Positions 34,141 to 45,920 of a DNA stretch of 64,000 nucleotides are shown in pieces (position 1 is the first letter of the stretch; every line of letters starts with the position of its first letter). This DNA is from Myxocyprinus asiaticus. Its lineage: Eukaryota > Chordata > Actinopteri > Cypriniformes > Catostomidae. A program made the position numbers and the translations under genes. The stretch is from assembly GCF_019703515.2 (NCBI RefSeq), contig NC_059346.1, positions 56,804,001-56,868,000 of the forward strand, in the 5' to 3' direction. The notes under the pieces were generated by a model that was not told the DNA's origin, searched no databases, and saw nothing but the letters and a program-made list of their open reading frames with translations.

Positions 34141-34224
34141 CAAATGACATAATAGATGTTAATTCCCCTATATTCCATTACATAATACACATTGAACATG
34201 TACTACAGAATTATTATTATTATT

Positions 34225-34500
34225 AATGGAAATTCTGTCATCATTCACCATCATGTTGTTCCAAACCCGTATGACTTTCTTTCTTCCATGCAACACAATA
34301 AGGAGATATTAGACAGAATGTTTGCCTGAGTCACTATTTACTTTCAAAATATGGAGAAAAAAAAAACATTAAATGAAAGTGAATTGTGACTGAGACTGTC
34401 AGTCCTTAACATTCTGTCTAACATATTTTGTGTTCCACATAATACAAAGCGTCAAACTGGTTTGGAACAACATGAGGGTAGGGAAATTATGACATAATAT
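34225..34500. mobile_element. Fold-back MITE
   Basis: The left arm ACCATCATGTTGTTCCAAAC, then CGTATGACTTTC, pairs with the right arm TTTGGAACAACATGAGGGTA about 170 bp later. ATTAGACAGAATGTTTG also pairs with ACATTCTGTCTAACAT. No coding capacity. Confidence 0.75.
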
Positions 34501-34504
34501 TAAA

Positions 34505-35010
34505 TTATGGCTGAGCTATCACTTCAAAGATATAGTTTACCCAAAAATGAAAATGCTCTCATCATTTACTCACCCTTATGCCATCCCAGAAGTGTATGAC
34601 TTCCTTTCTTCTGCAGAACACAAATTAAGATTATTAAAAGTATTTTTAGCTCTGTAGGTGAAAATGTTGATGCTCCAAAAAGCACATAAAGGCAGCATAA
34701 AAGTAATCCATAAGACTTCAATGGTTAAATCCATATCTTCAGAAGTGATATGATAGGTGTGGCTGAAACAGATCAATATTTGTCATTTTTTGCTAGACAG
34801 CAGGGGGCAATATGCAGAGAAGAATGTGAATCACCAAAAACACAAAAAGAATGTGAAGGTGATCTGTTTCTCTGTTTCTCATCCACACCAATCACATCGC
34901 TTCTGAAGATACTGATTTAACCACTGAAGTCTTATGGATTACTTTTATGCTGACTTATGTGATTTTGTTTAGCTTTAAAATGTTGCCACCCATTCACATG
35001 CATTGTATGT
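34505..35010. mobile_element. Fold-back MITE
   Basis: The left arm (GCAGCATAAAAGTAATCCAT, AAGACTTCAATGGTTAAAT, about 34690-34735) is inverted at about 34910-34965 (GATTTAACCACTGAAGTCTT). It shares family sequence with 32131-32525. Confidence 0.78.
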
Positions 35011-35039
35011 GTCATGTATTCCCTGTTTTTGTCTAGACT

Positions 35040-36718
35040 TTTATGTTGAAATTCTTGTTTAGTTCCCCATTCAGGATGAATATATTAGTTTAAATGAGTC
35101 TACTCCCCAAGGTTATTGTTATAAACATGAGCCTCACCTGAAAGGTCGAGGAGGAAGTGTTGCTACAATTTACAGTGATGTTTTTGGTGTTACTCAGAGG
35201 TCAGGATATAAGTTCAGTTGTTTTGAACTGATAATGCTTAATGTGACATTGTCAGATATAAATAAAAACCTTTGTCATCTTTTCTCCTTGCTACAGTATA
35301 TAGACCACCAGGGCCATATTCTGATTTCCTTAGATAATTTTCTGATTTTTTTGTCAGATCTAGTAGTTACTGTGAATAGAGCTTTAATCGTTGGTGACTT
35401 CAACATTCACATAGGTAAAGAAAATGATACACTGGGATTAGCATTAATCAATATTCTTAACTTTGTTGGGGTCAGACAAAATGTGACAAGATCAACTCAT
35501 TGCCATAATCATAAGCTAGATTTATTTCTGTCATATGGAATTGATGTTGATAATATAGCAATTCTGCCGCAGAGCAATGACATCTCAGATCATTACCTCC
35601 TCTCTTTTATGCTGCGCTTAGCAAAGGTCACTCAATCTACGCCATGTTATCGATCGGGTAGAACTATTCTTTCAACCACTAAAGACAGCTTCACTAATAA
35701 CCTTCCAGATTTGTCTCAAATACAGTAAACCAAAACATTTAGAAGAACTTGATTTAATCACAGAAAATATCGATACAGTCTTCTATAGTACTCTTGATAG
35801 TGTTGCCCCCCTTTTGATTAAAGAAAATTAAAGAGAAAAGCACTGTACCAAGGTGCGGTGCTTTTACAATGATCACACTCATGAGCAGCTAGAAAAATGG
35901 AGTGCAAGTGGAAGAGTACAAAATTAGAGGTCTTTCGTGGTGCATGGAATTATAATGTCTCTTGCTACAGAAAGGCTCTAAAAGCTGTCAGATCTGCATA
36001 TTTTAGCAAACTTATAGAAAATAACCACAATAATCCTAGGTGTTTATTTAGTACTGTGGATAAATTAGTAAGGAATAAATCTTTGACTGAACCAGATATT
36101 CCTTCGCAACACAGTAGTAATGACTTTATGATTTTTTTACTGATAAAATTGAAATCATCAGAAACAAAATTGAAATTATGCAACTATCTGCAATAGCACC
36201 TTTGAAGACAGTGTCTCATATTATTCCCCAAGAGCAACTTCAATCCTTTGCTGTCACAGTACAGGAAGAGCTAAACAAACTTATCAAAACATCAAAATCA
36301 ACAACATGCATGTTAAGGTTCAATACCAACCAAGCTATTAAAAGAAGTGTTTCCTGTAATCTTAGAACCTCTTCTTAATATTATTAACTCCTCATTATAC
36401 TTAGGGCATTTTCCAAGAAAATTTAGGATAGCAGTTATTAAACAGCTTTTCAAGAAACCACAGCTTGTTCCTGGAGAGTTGGCTAATTATAGACCATTCT
36501 CAAATCTCCCATTTATGTTGAAAATACTAGAAAAGCTAGTGTCCTCTCAACTATGTTCATTTTTGCAAAAATAAATTGGTATATATGAAGAATTTCAGTC
36601 AGGATTTAAGCACCATCATAGTACAGAGACTGCACTTATCAGAGTTACAAATTACTTGCATCTGATCACAGCTTCATTTCTCTTCTAGTGCTTTTAGATC
36701 TTACTGCTGCCTTTGACA
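35040..36718 (+). pseudogene. LINE A: endonuclease and N-terminal RT
   Basis: The endonuclease domain shows ALIVGDFNIHIG (about 35385-35420), HKLDLFLSYG and SDHYLLSF (about 35590), the GDFN and SDH motifs of APE-type LINE endonucleases. A linker (KALKAVRSAYFSKLIENNHN) and RT segment 0/1 (FRIAVIKQLFKKP, ELANYRPFSNLPFMLKILEK) follow. The frame is broken at about 35730, 36200 and 36570. RT segment 3 (LLVLLDLTAAFD) ends abruptly at about 36718, where LINE B begins; LINE A continues at about 42206. Confidence 0.85.
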
Positions 36719-36904
36719 AGTCAAGTCAACCTTTATTTATAGAACACATTTAAAAACAACAGAAGCTGACCCAAAGTGCTTTACAGATCAAACAAACAAA
36801 ATGACAGAGTGATATAAAAACAGATTGATTTAAAGTTAAATATAAAACATAAAAAATAAAAATAAAAAAATAAAAAATAAAAAAAAATCAAACTATTCAA
36901 AGGT

Positions 36905-38893
36905 CTATTCAAAAGCTACAGAATAAAAATATGTTTTTAAAGAAGATTTAAAAATAGATAATGATGAAGCTGACCTCACATGGAAAGGGAGACTATTCCA
37001 TAGATTAAGACCTATCACAGAAAAGGTATGGTCACCCTTAGATCTATAGCGGCAACAAGGAACCCTCAATAGAAGTTGATCAGAAGACCTGAGCGCTCTG
37101 GTGGGCGAGACAAAAATCAGAATTTGAAAATCAACCCTGAATTTCACAGGAAGCCAGTGTAGAGATGCTAAAACTGGGGAAATGTGATCCCTCTTTCTTG
37201 ACCCTGTTAAAAGCCTAGCTGCCACGTTTTGAACTAGCTGTAGGCGGGATAACGCAGTTTGGGGCAGACCAATGTACCACGAGTTACAGTAGTCTAACCT
37301 TGATGTAATAAGTGAGTGGATCACAATTTCCAAATCTTTATGGGAAATAATTTTTTTTATTTTAGTGATAGATCTCAGGTGGAAAAAGCTACCCTTGACA
37401 ACAGCACTGATCTGCTTATGGAAAGTAACAAGGAGTCTAAAATCACTCCAAGGTTTCTCACATGCCCTTGTACATTCAATGACAGAGGATCTAACTGGGC
37501 AACCAGGCCAGGTATGGAGGACATGGAGGAACCTAAAATCAGAACTTTGGTTTTGCTTTCATTTAATTGTAAGAAATAGTTTGCCAGCCAATGTTTAATA
37601 TCTTTGAAGCAATTTAGGGTGTTCTCACATGAACAATTCTTGTCTACACTCACTGGAAAATAAAATTGGGAATCGTCAGCATAACAGTGATATAATATGC
37701 TGTACTTCTGAAAAATAGAGCTCAGAGGAAGCATATACAGGGAAAATAACAAGGGTCCTAAAATTTACCCTTGAGGGACAACACACTGTAATTGAGCTGA
37801 TGTAGGAGAACGATTACCTAAATTTACAGAGAACGTCCTTTCTTTTAGATAGGAAGAAAACCACTAGAGGGCCATACCCTGGATACCAACCATACATTCT
37901 AGATGATTGAGAAGAATATTATGGTCGATAGTGTCGAACGCGGCACTGAGATCTAATAAAACTAAGACGACAGTTAAACCTGAATCCATGGAGAGAAAAA
38001 TATCATTAATGACATTCAATAATGCAGATTCAGTGCTGTGCAAGGGTCTGAAACCAGATTGAAATGTATCTAAAATGTTAAATGTATTAAGATAGGAGTA
38101 GAGCTGCAAATAAACAACTCTTTCCAAAATCTTGGAAATAAAAGGCATTTTGGAGATTGGTCTGTAATTGTTGTGTATTGCCGGATCCAAAAAAGTTTTT
38201 TTTTTTTTTTTAACAAAGGATGTAGAATTGCATGTTTAAAACTACTTGGAACAACTCCACTTGCTAATGAGCTGTTAATCATAGCTGTCACTCTGGAACT
38301 GATAGTCATGAAAAATATCCAGCTTGTAACTGGAACACTTCATCTTGGAGACTACATCTGCTAACTGTGCTGACGAAACTGGTTCAAAGTGAGTCAGGGA
38401 GCTGGATGGGGAAGCAATTAGTGGTTGATCAAATTATGAAAGTACAATTGCACCTTTAATCTGCTAAATTTTGTGAGTAAAGAAGTTTACAAATGTTTCA
38501 CAGGTCTCTTGGGTGGCGTCCAGGAAAGCATTTCTAGTTGGGTTTAAAATAAAATCAATTGTTTTGAACAATATGTTTGGTCAATTTACATTATCAGAGA
38601 TTAATTTAGAGAGAAACTTAGCTTTGGCTTCCTTTACAGTTCTCTGATAGTTAGTTAAACACTCCTTTAAAATGTCATAAGAGACCTGAAGCTTGTCTCG
38701 TTTCCACTTGCATTCAGCTTTTCTGCACTCTTGTCTGAGAGCACAGGTGACGTCATTTAGCCAAGGCTGTGAAACACCCTTAACTCTCCTTGGCTTGAGT
38801 GGAGCAACAGTATCAAGTGTAAAAGTACAAGATTTATTAAAAGCTTCAACCAATGATTTAGTGTCGAGTCCAGCTAAGACATCATCTGTGTAG
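36905..38893 (-). pseudogene. LINE B reverse transcriptase and C-terminus
   Basis: Blocks in order on the - strand are VSQPWLNDVTCALRQECR (linker), NNYRPISKMPFISKILER, SGFRPLHSTESALLNVIND and VLVLLDLSAAFDTIDHNILL. Then come the catalytic YHCYADDSQFYF (YADD at 37683-37672, intact) and SRLDYCNSWYIGLPQ with SPVLASLHWLPVKFRVDFQI. The frame breaks at about 38310, 37860 and 37370. Catalytic residues are kept, but the protein is not continuous. Confidence 0.88.
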
Positions 38894-38917
38894 GGCTTTA
38901 CTGGTTGTTTAGATCAG

Positions 38918-40634
38918 TGTTACTATCAGAAATAATTAATAATTATTTCTGTAGTTATTAATCAATATTTAAATTAATTAATTGGATCTAACTCATTAAA
39001 ACCTCATATGGGACTCCAGTAAATGTAGTGTGCTACGTTTAGGAGCAAGTTTGGTTATTAGCAATAATTAATAATTATCAAAGGTAATTATTAATTATTA
39101 AAATCAATAGAACATTGATTAGAATCAATGTTAGCTTTTAATCCTTTAAATCAACAGTTATCAAAGATAATCGTTAATTGTTAACGTCGATGAAACATTA
39201 ATTAAAATTAACACTAGCTTATTGATCATTCAAATTCAATCAAAGATAATTATCAATTATCAAAAATCAATAGAATATTAATAAGGATTAACACTGACGG
39301 TGCACCACCCTGGAATCAGGGACTAATAACCAAATATTAAAACAGTCTCAATATTAGATTGTTTTCTTAGGAAAATCGACATCCGAAGAATATCGATGTT
39401 CGGGGGAAAAAAAACAATGAATGAAGGTTTGAATCCGAGCACTGACATCCCGTCAGCATGACACAGGTGTATGCAAAACAAACCAAAACACTTCTCTTTG
39501 TAATATAAACAAAGTTTATTTATGCAGTAATATCAATTAATAATTAATACAATGCAGTCAATAAACTTCCGACTTACAACTACAAACTAATCAGTGATAT
39601 GATTAGATATGGAAATAAAAATAATCCTATAACACATAAGGTGTGTGTGTATCAGCGTGTGTGTGTGTGTCAGTGTGGTTAGTGAGAGAGAGAGAGAGAG
39701 AGATTATTAAGTGACAGCCCGAAAGCTGATTTCGCGATAGCTGGAGATAAAGCAGCCGTGTTCATCATTCAGAGATGCGGTTTTACGAGCGGGGCTCGTA
39801 AAAGTCCTGCGTTATTTGACTCTAATGGATGAACTCAGTTGCTGTCTCACCCGCGATGGCGAAAATGCACAACAATCCAATTTGGTTGGACCACAATACA
39901 GCAAAACAAATTTGTGATAATTAATACCCTGAGTATTAATAATTAGCGGACATGGCGGTCCGTAAACTGTACAAGCAAAAACCTTGAAACACAAGAATAA
40001 CATGCTATAATATTCTATCTCTGCCCAGACGTAACCTCTTACTTGAATCGCATGAGGACACAGGTAGAATGTGTTTTCCTCCGTCCTTTAACTTTGACCC
40101 AGTTCCTTGAGGCTCGTGTGATGACGGGAGGCCGTTTCCTCGCGCTGTCGGCGGGCGGTATGGCTGTTGATTCTTGGCTGGCTGGCGGAGAACTCAGAAA
40201 TGTCAACTTGATTGAAGATGGAAGAGAAATCTTTAATCTCTTCACTTCTGTAGGCCAACGGATGAAGATGCGAATTGCTCGGCGGTCTCCTTCGGATCCG
40301 TTAGAGTGTTCGGTTGAACACAGAGTAATCTCAACTCGTCCAGCAAGATGGAGATTGTATTGCCACAGTTTCAAGTCGGACATTACTTCCTTAAGCCACG
40401 AGGTTGCACCGGAGAGCAGCAAAAAGCTACATCCGTATTCGGTGAACTAAGTCGCTGGAAGCAACTTTGGAAGCATTTCAGAATTATTTGAAGTCCTGAT
40501 GATGTCATGTTTGAGGGACGTTCTGTTGTGTGCCTCATCCTATAGGAGTTGAGCACTCGATCCTTTAGTGAGCAAGGCTTCGTGGATTTGTAGTCTGTTT
40601 TGGACTCCCTTTGTTTGATTTTGGTGTGGTTTTT
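38918..40634. mobile_element. Unclassified 1.7-kb insertion in LINE B
   Basis: LINE B coding sequence stops at about 38917 and resumes at about 40640. The inserted block is flanked by ATCAG at 38913-38917 and 40635-40639, a candidate 5-bp TSD. It begins TGTTACTATC. It holds an AT-rich tandem array (about 39050-39300), short GT/GA microsatellites (about 39640-39701), and overlapping open frames of 127 and 135 codons on opposite strands (40039-40450) with no recognised domain. On the - strand an AATAAA occurs near 39522. A retroviral-type LTR or a DNA element are both possible. Confidence 0.5.
39050..39300. repeat. Imperfect AT-rich tandem repeat, about 80-bp unit
   Basis: Three diverged units share AATTATCAAAGGTAATTATT-like cores followed by ATCAATAGAACATTGATTA and TTAGCTTTTAAT-like endings. 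Confidence 0.7.
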
Positions 40635-40652
40635 ATCAGTAAAATTTACGAC

Positions 40653-41345
40653 TTAGAAGGAGGGGGCTTGAGGAATGTTTTTATGACTGTTAGGCCTGCC
40701 TTTGTCTTCTATCTGAATACATGGGGCCCAACATCTGTGAAATGCGTCAGATAAAATTTTGAAAAAAGATTGGCAGTAGACGAGTGAATGGACTAGGAGT
40801 GACGTAAGGGCTGAGAAAAAGTAGGCAGGGGACAAGTAGAGACAGACTCAAACATTATTGAATAATGGTCAGAAATGCCAATATCTAAGACCTCTAAGTT
40901 GGATACATAAAGACCATAAGATAACACAAGATCTAATGTATGATTCATATTGTGAGTAGGACCAGTGACATGTTGTACAAAATTTAAAGACTCGGTGCGG
41001 GAGATAAATTCATTTACCAGAGATTTTGATGGACTGCATACATGAATATTAAAATCCCCAAGAATCAGGAGTCTGTCACCATGAGACACCAGTCCAGAGA
41101 ACTTCCGATAATTGTTGGATGAATTCATTATTAAATCTGGGAGGTCTGTACACAAGTGCACAGAAAGCAGGACCCAAGATGTCAATCTTTAATAGTTGGA
41201 CCTCAAAACTGGAATACATGTCCATAGGCAGCATTCTGCATTTAAAAGAGTTTCTAAAAACAGTGGCAACACCATCTCCTCGCCCTGAAGTCCATGGGGA
41301 ACTTAAAAAGTCACAGCCTGGTGGTGTTAGATCCCCCAGGGCCAT
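40653..41345 (-). pseudogene. LINE B endonuclease
   Basis: On the - strand: GRGDGVATVFRNSFKCRM, ALVYRPPRFNNEFIQQ, then after a frameshift near 41080-41185 LLILGDFNIHV, THNMNHTLDLVLSYGLYV and DIGISDHYSIMFE. These are the GDFN and SDH motifs of an APE-like LINE endonuclease. Confidence 0.87.
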
Positions 41346-42205
41346 TTATTCACCAGGATTCAGCCAGGTCTCAATGATGAATGAAAAGTCCAAAGATATA
41401 AAAATGTCATTCAGAATAAAAGACTTGTTCGATATTAAATGTGCATTAACAAGGGCCATCTTAATAGTGGCAACATCTGTGTTTTGCTGTGAAATAAAAG
41501 ATGTGAGTTTCAGCAAACTGAGATAATCAAAATTGACACCCCGGTCACATCACTTTCACCAGTAGGAGGGCGACGGCATGAAGACCATATGGCCGGTATG
41601 TGGTGGTTGTCAGGGGAATTAGCCGGTAATCTGCAGGGATGTCAGCGTGACCCTCAATGGACATACCGGGGCCGACGCGCAATTCCAAGAGCAGCGCAAT
41701 AGTTATAAACTCCGTAAATCCAGAGATGTGTAGAATAAAACCATATCGGAAGAAAGATGATTGCATAAACTTGCAAAAAAGCTGGGAGCTCTCCGTTGAA
41801 ACTGGTGAGGGCCAACAGTAAAACTCCAACAGTCCAAGATGGGCAACAGAAGGCAGAGCATCCTCAATGAATCCACCAACACGACTCAAATTCAAAGTTC
41901 ACGTGCTCCAGCCCCACTGGATGTCGACGATGGACAGGGAATCAAGCAACCTATTTAAGACTGCACGTAGCAGTCCTGGCAAAGACCATCGGTGAGTGCA
42001 GCGGTGTTAATTTCCTTTGAGGTTATCCAGTCAGATGTGAGGTGTAGCGTAGATTTCAAACAAACTAAAAAGTCAATAGTCCATAAGATTTTCCATAAAA
42101 GATAAGTATAAAACTCGATTTCCTGAGGTCGCTCATACAAAAGGCCACTAAAACAAAAGGATCTAAAATCATTGAAAAGAACCTGGAGAACAGCGGCAGA
42201 CAAAC

Positions 42206-43255
42206 ACACCAGCGTTCACTCTACCAACAGCATAGATCACGAAATTCTCTTGGATAGGCTTGAGAATTATGTTGGCATTTGTGGACAGGCATTAGCTTGG
42301 TTTAGGTCCTATTTATCCAACCGCTACCACTTTGTCTGTGTAAATGAGGAATTGTCAGATCAAACTAAAGTTAAGTATGGGGTGCCACAGGGATCAGTTT
42401 AAGGGTCTCTCCTTTTCCCCTTATATATGCTTCCCCTGGGAGACATTATCAGGAACCGTGGAATTAGTTTTCACTGTTATGCCTACGATACCCAACTTTA
42501 TATTTCCTCGAAACCTGACGAAATTTCACAATTCTCTAAGTTAGCAGAGTGTATCAATGATATCAAAGATTGGATGGCTAGAAATTTCCTTCTACTCAAT
42601 TCTGACAAAACAGAGGTACTAATTATTGGACCAAAAACCTCAAAAAATAAGATGCTAAAATATAATTTGGCTCTTGATGGTTGTACTGTCATGTCGTCTT
42701 CTACAGGTATTATATTTGATAGTAATCTGTCCTTTGAAAACCACATTTCCAATGTTCGTAGAACAGCATTTTTCCATCTCAGAAATATTGCTAAGATACG
42801 ACACATGCTCTCTGTTTCTAAAGCAGAAAAACAAATTCATGTGTTCATGACCTCAACACTAGATTATTGTAATGCATTACTGGGAGGATGTCCTGCAGGT
42901 TCCATAAATAAACTTCAGTTAGTTTAAAATGCAGCAGCTAGAGTTCTGACTAGAACCAAGAAATATGATCATATCAGCCCAATCTTAGCATCAATACATT
43001 GGCTACCTGTTAAATTTCATATTCATTTTAAAATACTTCTAACTACTCACAAAGCCTTGAATGGTCTAGCTCCACAGTACTTTTGTGACCTTCTATCACA
43101 TTATATTCCAATTTTGGCCTGTTAGTAATTCCTAGAATATCAAAATCCACAAAAGGAGGTAGATCCTTTTCCTAATTGGCTCGTAAACTATGGAATAGTC
43201 TTCTGAAGATGGTTCGGGACTCAGACACACTCTCTCAGTTTACGTCTAGACTACA
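42206..43255 (+). pseudogene. LINE A: RT palm/thumb and C-terminus
   Basis: The translation resumes at [19 protein letters not shown], then YGVPQGSV followed by an in-frame stop (about 42400). The catalytic box reads CYAYDTQLYIS, so the first catalytic Asp of YADD is Tyr (codon 42484-42486). Later blocks are NSDKTEVLIIGP, TSTLDYCNALLGGCP and SPILASIHWLPVKFHIHFKI. The active-site change and the stops make it non-functional. Confidence 0.88.
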
Positions 43256-43860
43256 CTCTTAAAATGGAATACGAAGATAATAAATGAATTGCAGCCTTCA
43301 TCAGCCAAATAACAACAGACAATACATCTGTTTGCACCTCCGCAGTTAATTAAGAATTGAAATTCTAAGACTTTAGTCATTAATCGTACAGTTAATACAA
43401 TATCTTCATGTTTAAATATTGGCCCCTAACACTTACTTAATTTATTAATTTTAAATATTAACTTGTACTACACATAAATAACTAATACTGGCATTATATG
43501 CATGCTGTTTAGCCAGAGAGGAACTGCCTTCCGCAGTGAGCCTGGTTTTCCCCAAGGCTATTTTTCTCCTTTAACCAACATCTTATGGAGTTTTGTATTC
43601 CTTTCCTTTTTTTTTTTTTTTTTTTAACCGCACTATTATGTTTATTAAGTTAAGTTTTTGCTTCTTATCTTTTCTCAACCTCTTCTTACCTCACTGCATT
43701 TGTCCTCAAATCTTTTTTAATGACTTGGGTTCTATTAGGCATAAAGTAAAGTCTATATGGACATACTTGACTCAAATTTTGACATATTCCTTGCTTGCTA
43801 AGGGTTTAAATATTGTAGTTTTGAGTTGCAAATAAATGTTTTTTTGTTTGCGTCATCTGT
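43256..43860 (+). other. LINE A 3' UTR
   Basis: It contains GCCTGGTTTTCCCCAAGGCT and CCAACATCTTATGGAGTTTT, typical of the 3' UTR of fish LINEs of this group, and a poly-T run at about 43604-43625. The precise 3' end is not defined; no gene is seen. Confidence 0.6.
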
Positions 43861-43979
43861 CCAAATTTTACAATATGTCCTTGTAAAATTATTTGTAAGT
43901 GGTTAAAAATGTGATCGCTCAGTGGTGAAGGTTTATATTAAACTCAGTGATGTTACTCATTAAAGTCTCATTCACTAAG

Positions 43980-44034
43980 GTTCCCTATCTGTCACTCACT
44001 CGACGTTGGTGTCGATGTAGTGACACTAGGGGTC
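43980..44034 (+). repeat. DIRS copy 1 left inverted terminal repeat
   Basis: It starts GTTCCCTATCTGTCACTCAC and ends GACACTAGGGGTC. Every one of the 55 bases matches the complement of 49974-50028. Confidence 0.95.
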
Positions 44035-44069
44035 ACTCTTGGGAGCCCGAGACACCTCTGGTCTTTGAT

Positions 44070-44160
44070 AAAAGGCCAATGAAAATTGGCGAGTGGTATT
44101 TGCATGCCACTCCCCCGAACATACGGGTATAAAAGGAGCTGGTATGCAACCACTCATTCA
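44070..44160 (+). promoter_or_regulatory. DIRS promoter-like block, copy C
   Basis: CCAAT (44076-44080), inverted CCAAT as ATTGG (44085-44089), the octamer ATTTGCAT (44098-44105) and TATAAAAG (44128-44135). An initiator-like CTCATTCA sits about 28 bases downstream of the TATA box. The octamer is the POU/Oct factor site. Promoter activity is inferred from the motifs and their conservation in five copies. Confidence 0.8.
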
Positions 44161-44418
44161 GATTTTCTCTTCGGAGCCGAACGGTCATGCTCATTGAGCT
44201 GAATACTACTGTTCATTCACCTGCTGGATCTGACGGCGCATTTCAGCGGCTTCTCCCTCCTCTGCACTGGTGCACTGCAGAGAACGCCCCTGGGCGCTTC
44301 GGCAGAAAAACTAGAGAGTATATTTTCTGAAAGAGCATTTTTCCCCTCTAAAAGAGTATATATTTCTCTAAAAGAGCGCACACACGGAACGTCTTTTTAA
44401 AGACGCGTCTTTTTAAAG

Positions 44419-45920
44419 ATGCTTTTCCGATTGTGTGTTATTCCTGGTTGTGCTCGTTATCTCTCGCCTTCTAACGGTCACGATCACTGTCTTTCGTGTC
44501 TGGGCACTGCTCACGCGGAGACAGCGTTCGTGGATGGTCACATTCTCATTGCGAGAATGTGTCCATGGCAACGTTGCGGTCGCGGCTCGCCTTCGTAAGG
44601 AAGCGAGCCACCCCAGAGGCTCCCGCCTCGGTCCTTTTACCCACGGGTTTGAGGCCAGCGCGGCTAGCACTGGGGGCGATTTGGGGAACCCAATGGGACC
44701 GCCTCCGCCGGGTATCCCCCCGCGGACCTCCCATTCCCCAGCACGCTCGTCTGCCCCGATCGGGCTTCCGGGTGAGTCCGCCGGCTCGTCTCACGGCGAG
44801 TTCGACCTCTTATTTGGAGCCCGCGAAAGTGATGAGCTCTCGAGCGCAGCATCGGAGAGCGGGCTCGTCCAGTCGGAAGCCTCGGCTGGGCTCCTCCCTT
44901 CGGGGTCGATCGCCCAGTCACAGGCTGACGCGGAGATGACGACATGCTTTCCGGGACAGCCGCGAGCGTCGGTTAGAGCGGATTTCACCGCTCTTCCCTG
45001 AACCCTCGCGGCTCTGTGACTGGTTCCTGGGCTCGCGGCGCCGCTCAAAGCCACGCCCTGCCCCGTTCCTTTCTTCCCGGAAGTGCATGAAGAGCTGACA
45101 AGATCGTGGGAGGCACCTTTTACTGCCCGGTCCCGATCTTTTCAGCTTCCCCGCTCTCACTACCCTCGATGGTGGGGCGGCCAAGGGTTATTCGGCAATC
45201 CCCCGGTGGATAAAGGCGCTCGCGGTGCACCTATGCCCGCAGAGCGCCGCCACCTGGCGTGGGTGCCCAAAGCCCCCGTCCAAGGCCTGTAGGTTTACGT
45301 CATCTCTGACGGTCAAAGCCTACGGCGCTGCTGGACAAGCCGCCTCCGCCCTGCACGCCATGGCTCTCCTGCAAGTCCGCCAAGGAGCTAAAGGAACTGC
45401 ACGAGGGTAGTTCCGCCCCGGGATTGATGCAGGAACTGCGCTCGGCGACCGACCTCGCTCTCCGAGCGACGGAGGTCACGGCGCGGTCTCCCGGGCGGAC
45501 GATGGCCACACTAGTGGTCCAGGAGCGCCACCTTTGGCTCAACCTGGTCGAGATGGGTGAGGCCGACAGGACACGATTCCTTGCTGCCCCCATTTTCCAG
45601 GCGGGCCTATTCGGTGACACTGTCGAGGACTTTGCCCAGCAGTTCTCGATGGTAGAGCAGTAGATGGATGTTAGCCGGCTTGTCCTGCCCCGGCGTGGCT
45701 CAAGATCCCCCCATCTACTCATCGCCGAGGGCGTCCCCCTGCGGTGACTGGACCGGCTCCGCCGCAGCCCGCCCCTCCGGCCCGGCCCCGGCGTGGAGCC
45801 CACCGCAGGAAGCCGACGCCACCCGTCTCACAGCCGGCACCGAAGAACCCACGGAGGTCTTCGAAGCGCCCCTGAGACGGGCAACCCAGGGACAACGAAA
45901 CCCGCTGCTCTGGAGCTGGT
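44419..45920 (+). pseudogene. DIRS gag-like region, copy 1
   Basis: From the ATG at 44419 the peptide runs MLFRLCVIPGCARYLSPSNG, then HDHCLSCLGTAHAETAFVDG, a Cys/His-rich start typical of DIRS gag-like ORFs (compare PGCGRYLSNGHDH in copy 3). The frame ends at a TAA near 44600, and later parts are spread over other frames, including LFGARESDELSSAASESG and a Pro/Arg-rich end (about 45720-45900). The role in the family is a structural, nucleic-acid-binding protein. Confidence 0.75.

Larger units (their letters stand above)
36719..42205 (-). mobile_element. LINE B (L2-like), inserted into LINE A
   Basis: On the - strand it holds a 5' UTR (about 42200-41400), endonuclease (41345-40793), RT (38309-37375), a C-terminal block (37333-36905) and a 3' tail ending ATAAATAAAGGTTGACTTGA (about 36740-36719). 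The TTGAC-type tail is typical of fish L2-group LINEs. It lies exactly where LINE A's RT segment is broken. A further 1.7-kb insertion occupies 38918-40634, so LINE B itself is about 3.8 kb. Exact TSDs were not resolved. Confidence 0.85.

Noticed and set aside
40039..40450. Overlapping 127- and 135-codon frames as genes
   Set aside because: They lie on opposite strands of the same DNA inside an insertion, with no domain recognised and no sign of which, if either, is coding; kept only as part of the unclassified insertion.
44546..45184. Several Arg/Gly/Pro-rich - strand frames in the DIRS gag-like region
   Set aside because: High GC content keeps shadow frames open; the + strand gag-like similarity with copy 3 is the real signal.
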